Shown: positions 62,666 through 64,000 of the stretch, one piece after another
How positions within the stretch are numbered: the stretch's first letter is position 1
How the letters are laid out: every line of letters starts with the position of its first letter
Origin: Lagopus muta
Lineage: Eukaryota; Chordata; Aves; Galliformes; Phasianidae
Assembly: GCF_023343835.1 (NCBI RefSeq)
Contig: NC_064437.1
Coordinates: forward strand, 51,224,972-51,288,971
Length of the DNA stretch: 64,000 nucleotides
Direction: 5' to 3'
Position numbers and translations under genes: made by a program
Notes under the pieces: generated by a model
Told to the model about the DNA's origin: nothing
Database searches by the model: none
The model's input: only the letters and a program-made list of their open reading frames with translations

Positions 62666-64000
62666 CTTTTCATGTAGTTTTAAAAAAAGCCTAGCCTACA
62701 TAGATTCTGCTGAAGCATTTCAGAGTCTACTTACTATTAAAAAATGTAAGTAGTAGTATATATTCTTGGTAGAATTTAATTTCAACAACATGTGAATCCT
62801 GAATTTCAAATGGAAAGAAGCAAGTGTGGTTAAAGCCAAAGGCACAGTAACATGGGAAATGTCACAATTAAACCCATGTAGTTGAGCTCAAGCATATAAA
62901 AAGAGTTTTAAGATTTAAAATATTTGACTACTTAAATTAATACTTTTAAGGCATCCCAGCAATATGAACTATCACTAAAAGTGAAATGTTAAAGGATGTA
63001 GACACCACTGTGCTGAGCATTTGCTGCTAGTAACTTTTAGGATCCCCTTTTTTTATCACGCAATGCAAAATTCAGAATCAGATTTCTTTACTATTTATGC
63101 AAGGTATGGGGAGAGGTACAAACCTCTGCATAGCCTTCAGGTTATTGTTATGTTGAGTGAGGAACTAACCGGGATAGACAGTAGGAAACTGCAGGAGGGA
63201 TCCAAGTTCAAATCCTGCATCTTTCTGAGGGTTTACCACCGTTCTGTGTGTTAGAGATGCTTCATTCTGCTTCAGGTTTACATTACAGCTTTTCACTGCC
63301 TGTCCAGCTTCTCTTTCAGCTCAGCTTCTCTTTCAAGAAGGGAGCAAAGAATTGTGATGCTTCTCTAGTGACAGCCACTGTGTCATGTAGGATGTTACAG
63401 ACAGGTAAACACTGCAGCAGCAACTGGAGCTCAGGGCCCATTCCCCTCCACCTGCGCATCAAAGTGGGTGTTCCATGGTAGGTGTGGACTCAATGCGTGT
63501 GTGTGCTTACTCTGCAAAATTAGAACAGTTCCAACAGAGGAATCGGGGAGTCCCCAGACTGCACTGCTAGTCTCCTGGAAGGTGAGAATGATGACCTGGA
63601 GAAAATGGGCATTGTTAAGGCTGAGTCATTCAGGGCATGCACAAAGAGGGCATTTTGGGAAATCTGTTAAGAGAAAAACTGTGTGTACAAATGTTAACAC
63701 CTGAGTGTTGGCATTAAAGATATATATTGTTGATATGTGCCTTTTAGTGGGCACAGCTTTTAAAAACATGCCATCTAGCTATTGAAGTGATGCACTTTAC
63801 AAGACAGTATTAGAGTTGGTTAAAATACCAAAAACATGTAAATGTTCTCATAAGTAGTGCTCAAAATTATCTTATTAGGTATTTTCAAACTTGATTGGGA
63901 GTAAAGTAACCTTAGCAGGACAGGTTTCAATCCAGAGGTTCAGCCTCAAGTCTCAACATGTTTTTTCATTTGTGTGTGTGTGTAAAGCAAGGGAGGATGA
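62666..64000. other. Intergenic, no gene recognised
   Basis: No recognisable exon, RNA or transposon. A short (TG)n lies at 63971-63983. The small frames at 63021-63704 have no family resemblance and no splice context that I would trust. Confidence 0.5.

Noticed and set aside
63021..63704. Cluster of small plus-strand open frames
   Set aside because: Short, overlapping, without recognisable domains or convincing splice structure.
61271..64000. MARCHF5 3' exons on the minus strand, the expected convergent neighbour
   Set aside because: Minus-strand AATAAA hexamers exist, but no RING-CH or membrane-segment coding was found.

Overview
The window is vertebrate nuclear DNA from a bird, most likely a galliform such as chicken. 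The evidence is CR1 LINE copies with their octamer 3' tails, a Galluhop-like mariner remnant, short avian-type LTRs, and one gene that reads closely as avian insulin-degrading enzyme (IDE). There are no bacterial features, CRISPR arrays, rRNAs or tRNAs that I could support.

Layout. Positions 1-6950 are AT-rich intergenic DNA holding one solo LTR with intact ends and a 5-bp target duplication (1037-1530), a deleted mariner (3945-4450), and an older LTR of the same family (about 5217-5735). A CpG island (about 6950-8070) is the promoter of IDE. The gene runs on the + strand from the start codon at 7689 to the stop at 58669. I resolved 25 constitutive coding positions plus one alternative exon. 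Every junction is phase-compatible, and the joined frame is 1021 codons plus stop, two residues longer than human IDE. The 3' UTR probably extends to near 61270. The last 2.7 kb is intergenic, with a short CR1 tail (62491-62665).

Function. IDE is a cytosolic, mitochondrial and peroxisomal M16 zinc metallopeptidase with inverted HxxEH motif. It encloses and cuts short amyloidogenic peptides such as insulin, amylin, glucagon and amyloid-beta. All key elements are visible: zinc site (exons 3-4), exosite (exons 7-8), polyanion-site basic residues (exons 10 and 21), linker (exon 13), the C-terminal-half catalytic Arg/Tyr pair (exons 20-21), and a C-terminal AKL tripeptide.

Most notable points: two tandem, equal-length, homologous copies of exon 15 (15a and 15b) whose lengths force mutually exclusive use; a GC-AG intron after exon 12; two in-frame start codons (Met1 and Met44), with a strong-context upstream ORF in the CpG island; a CR1 copy in intron 5 with a long intact antisense reading frame; and a heavily decayed CR1-class LINE in intron 20. 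No previously unknown system could be demonstrated. The exon 15 pair is the most interesting functional structure, and it is known from mammals.
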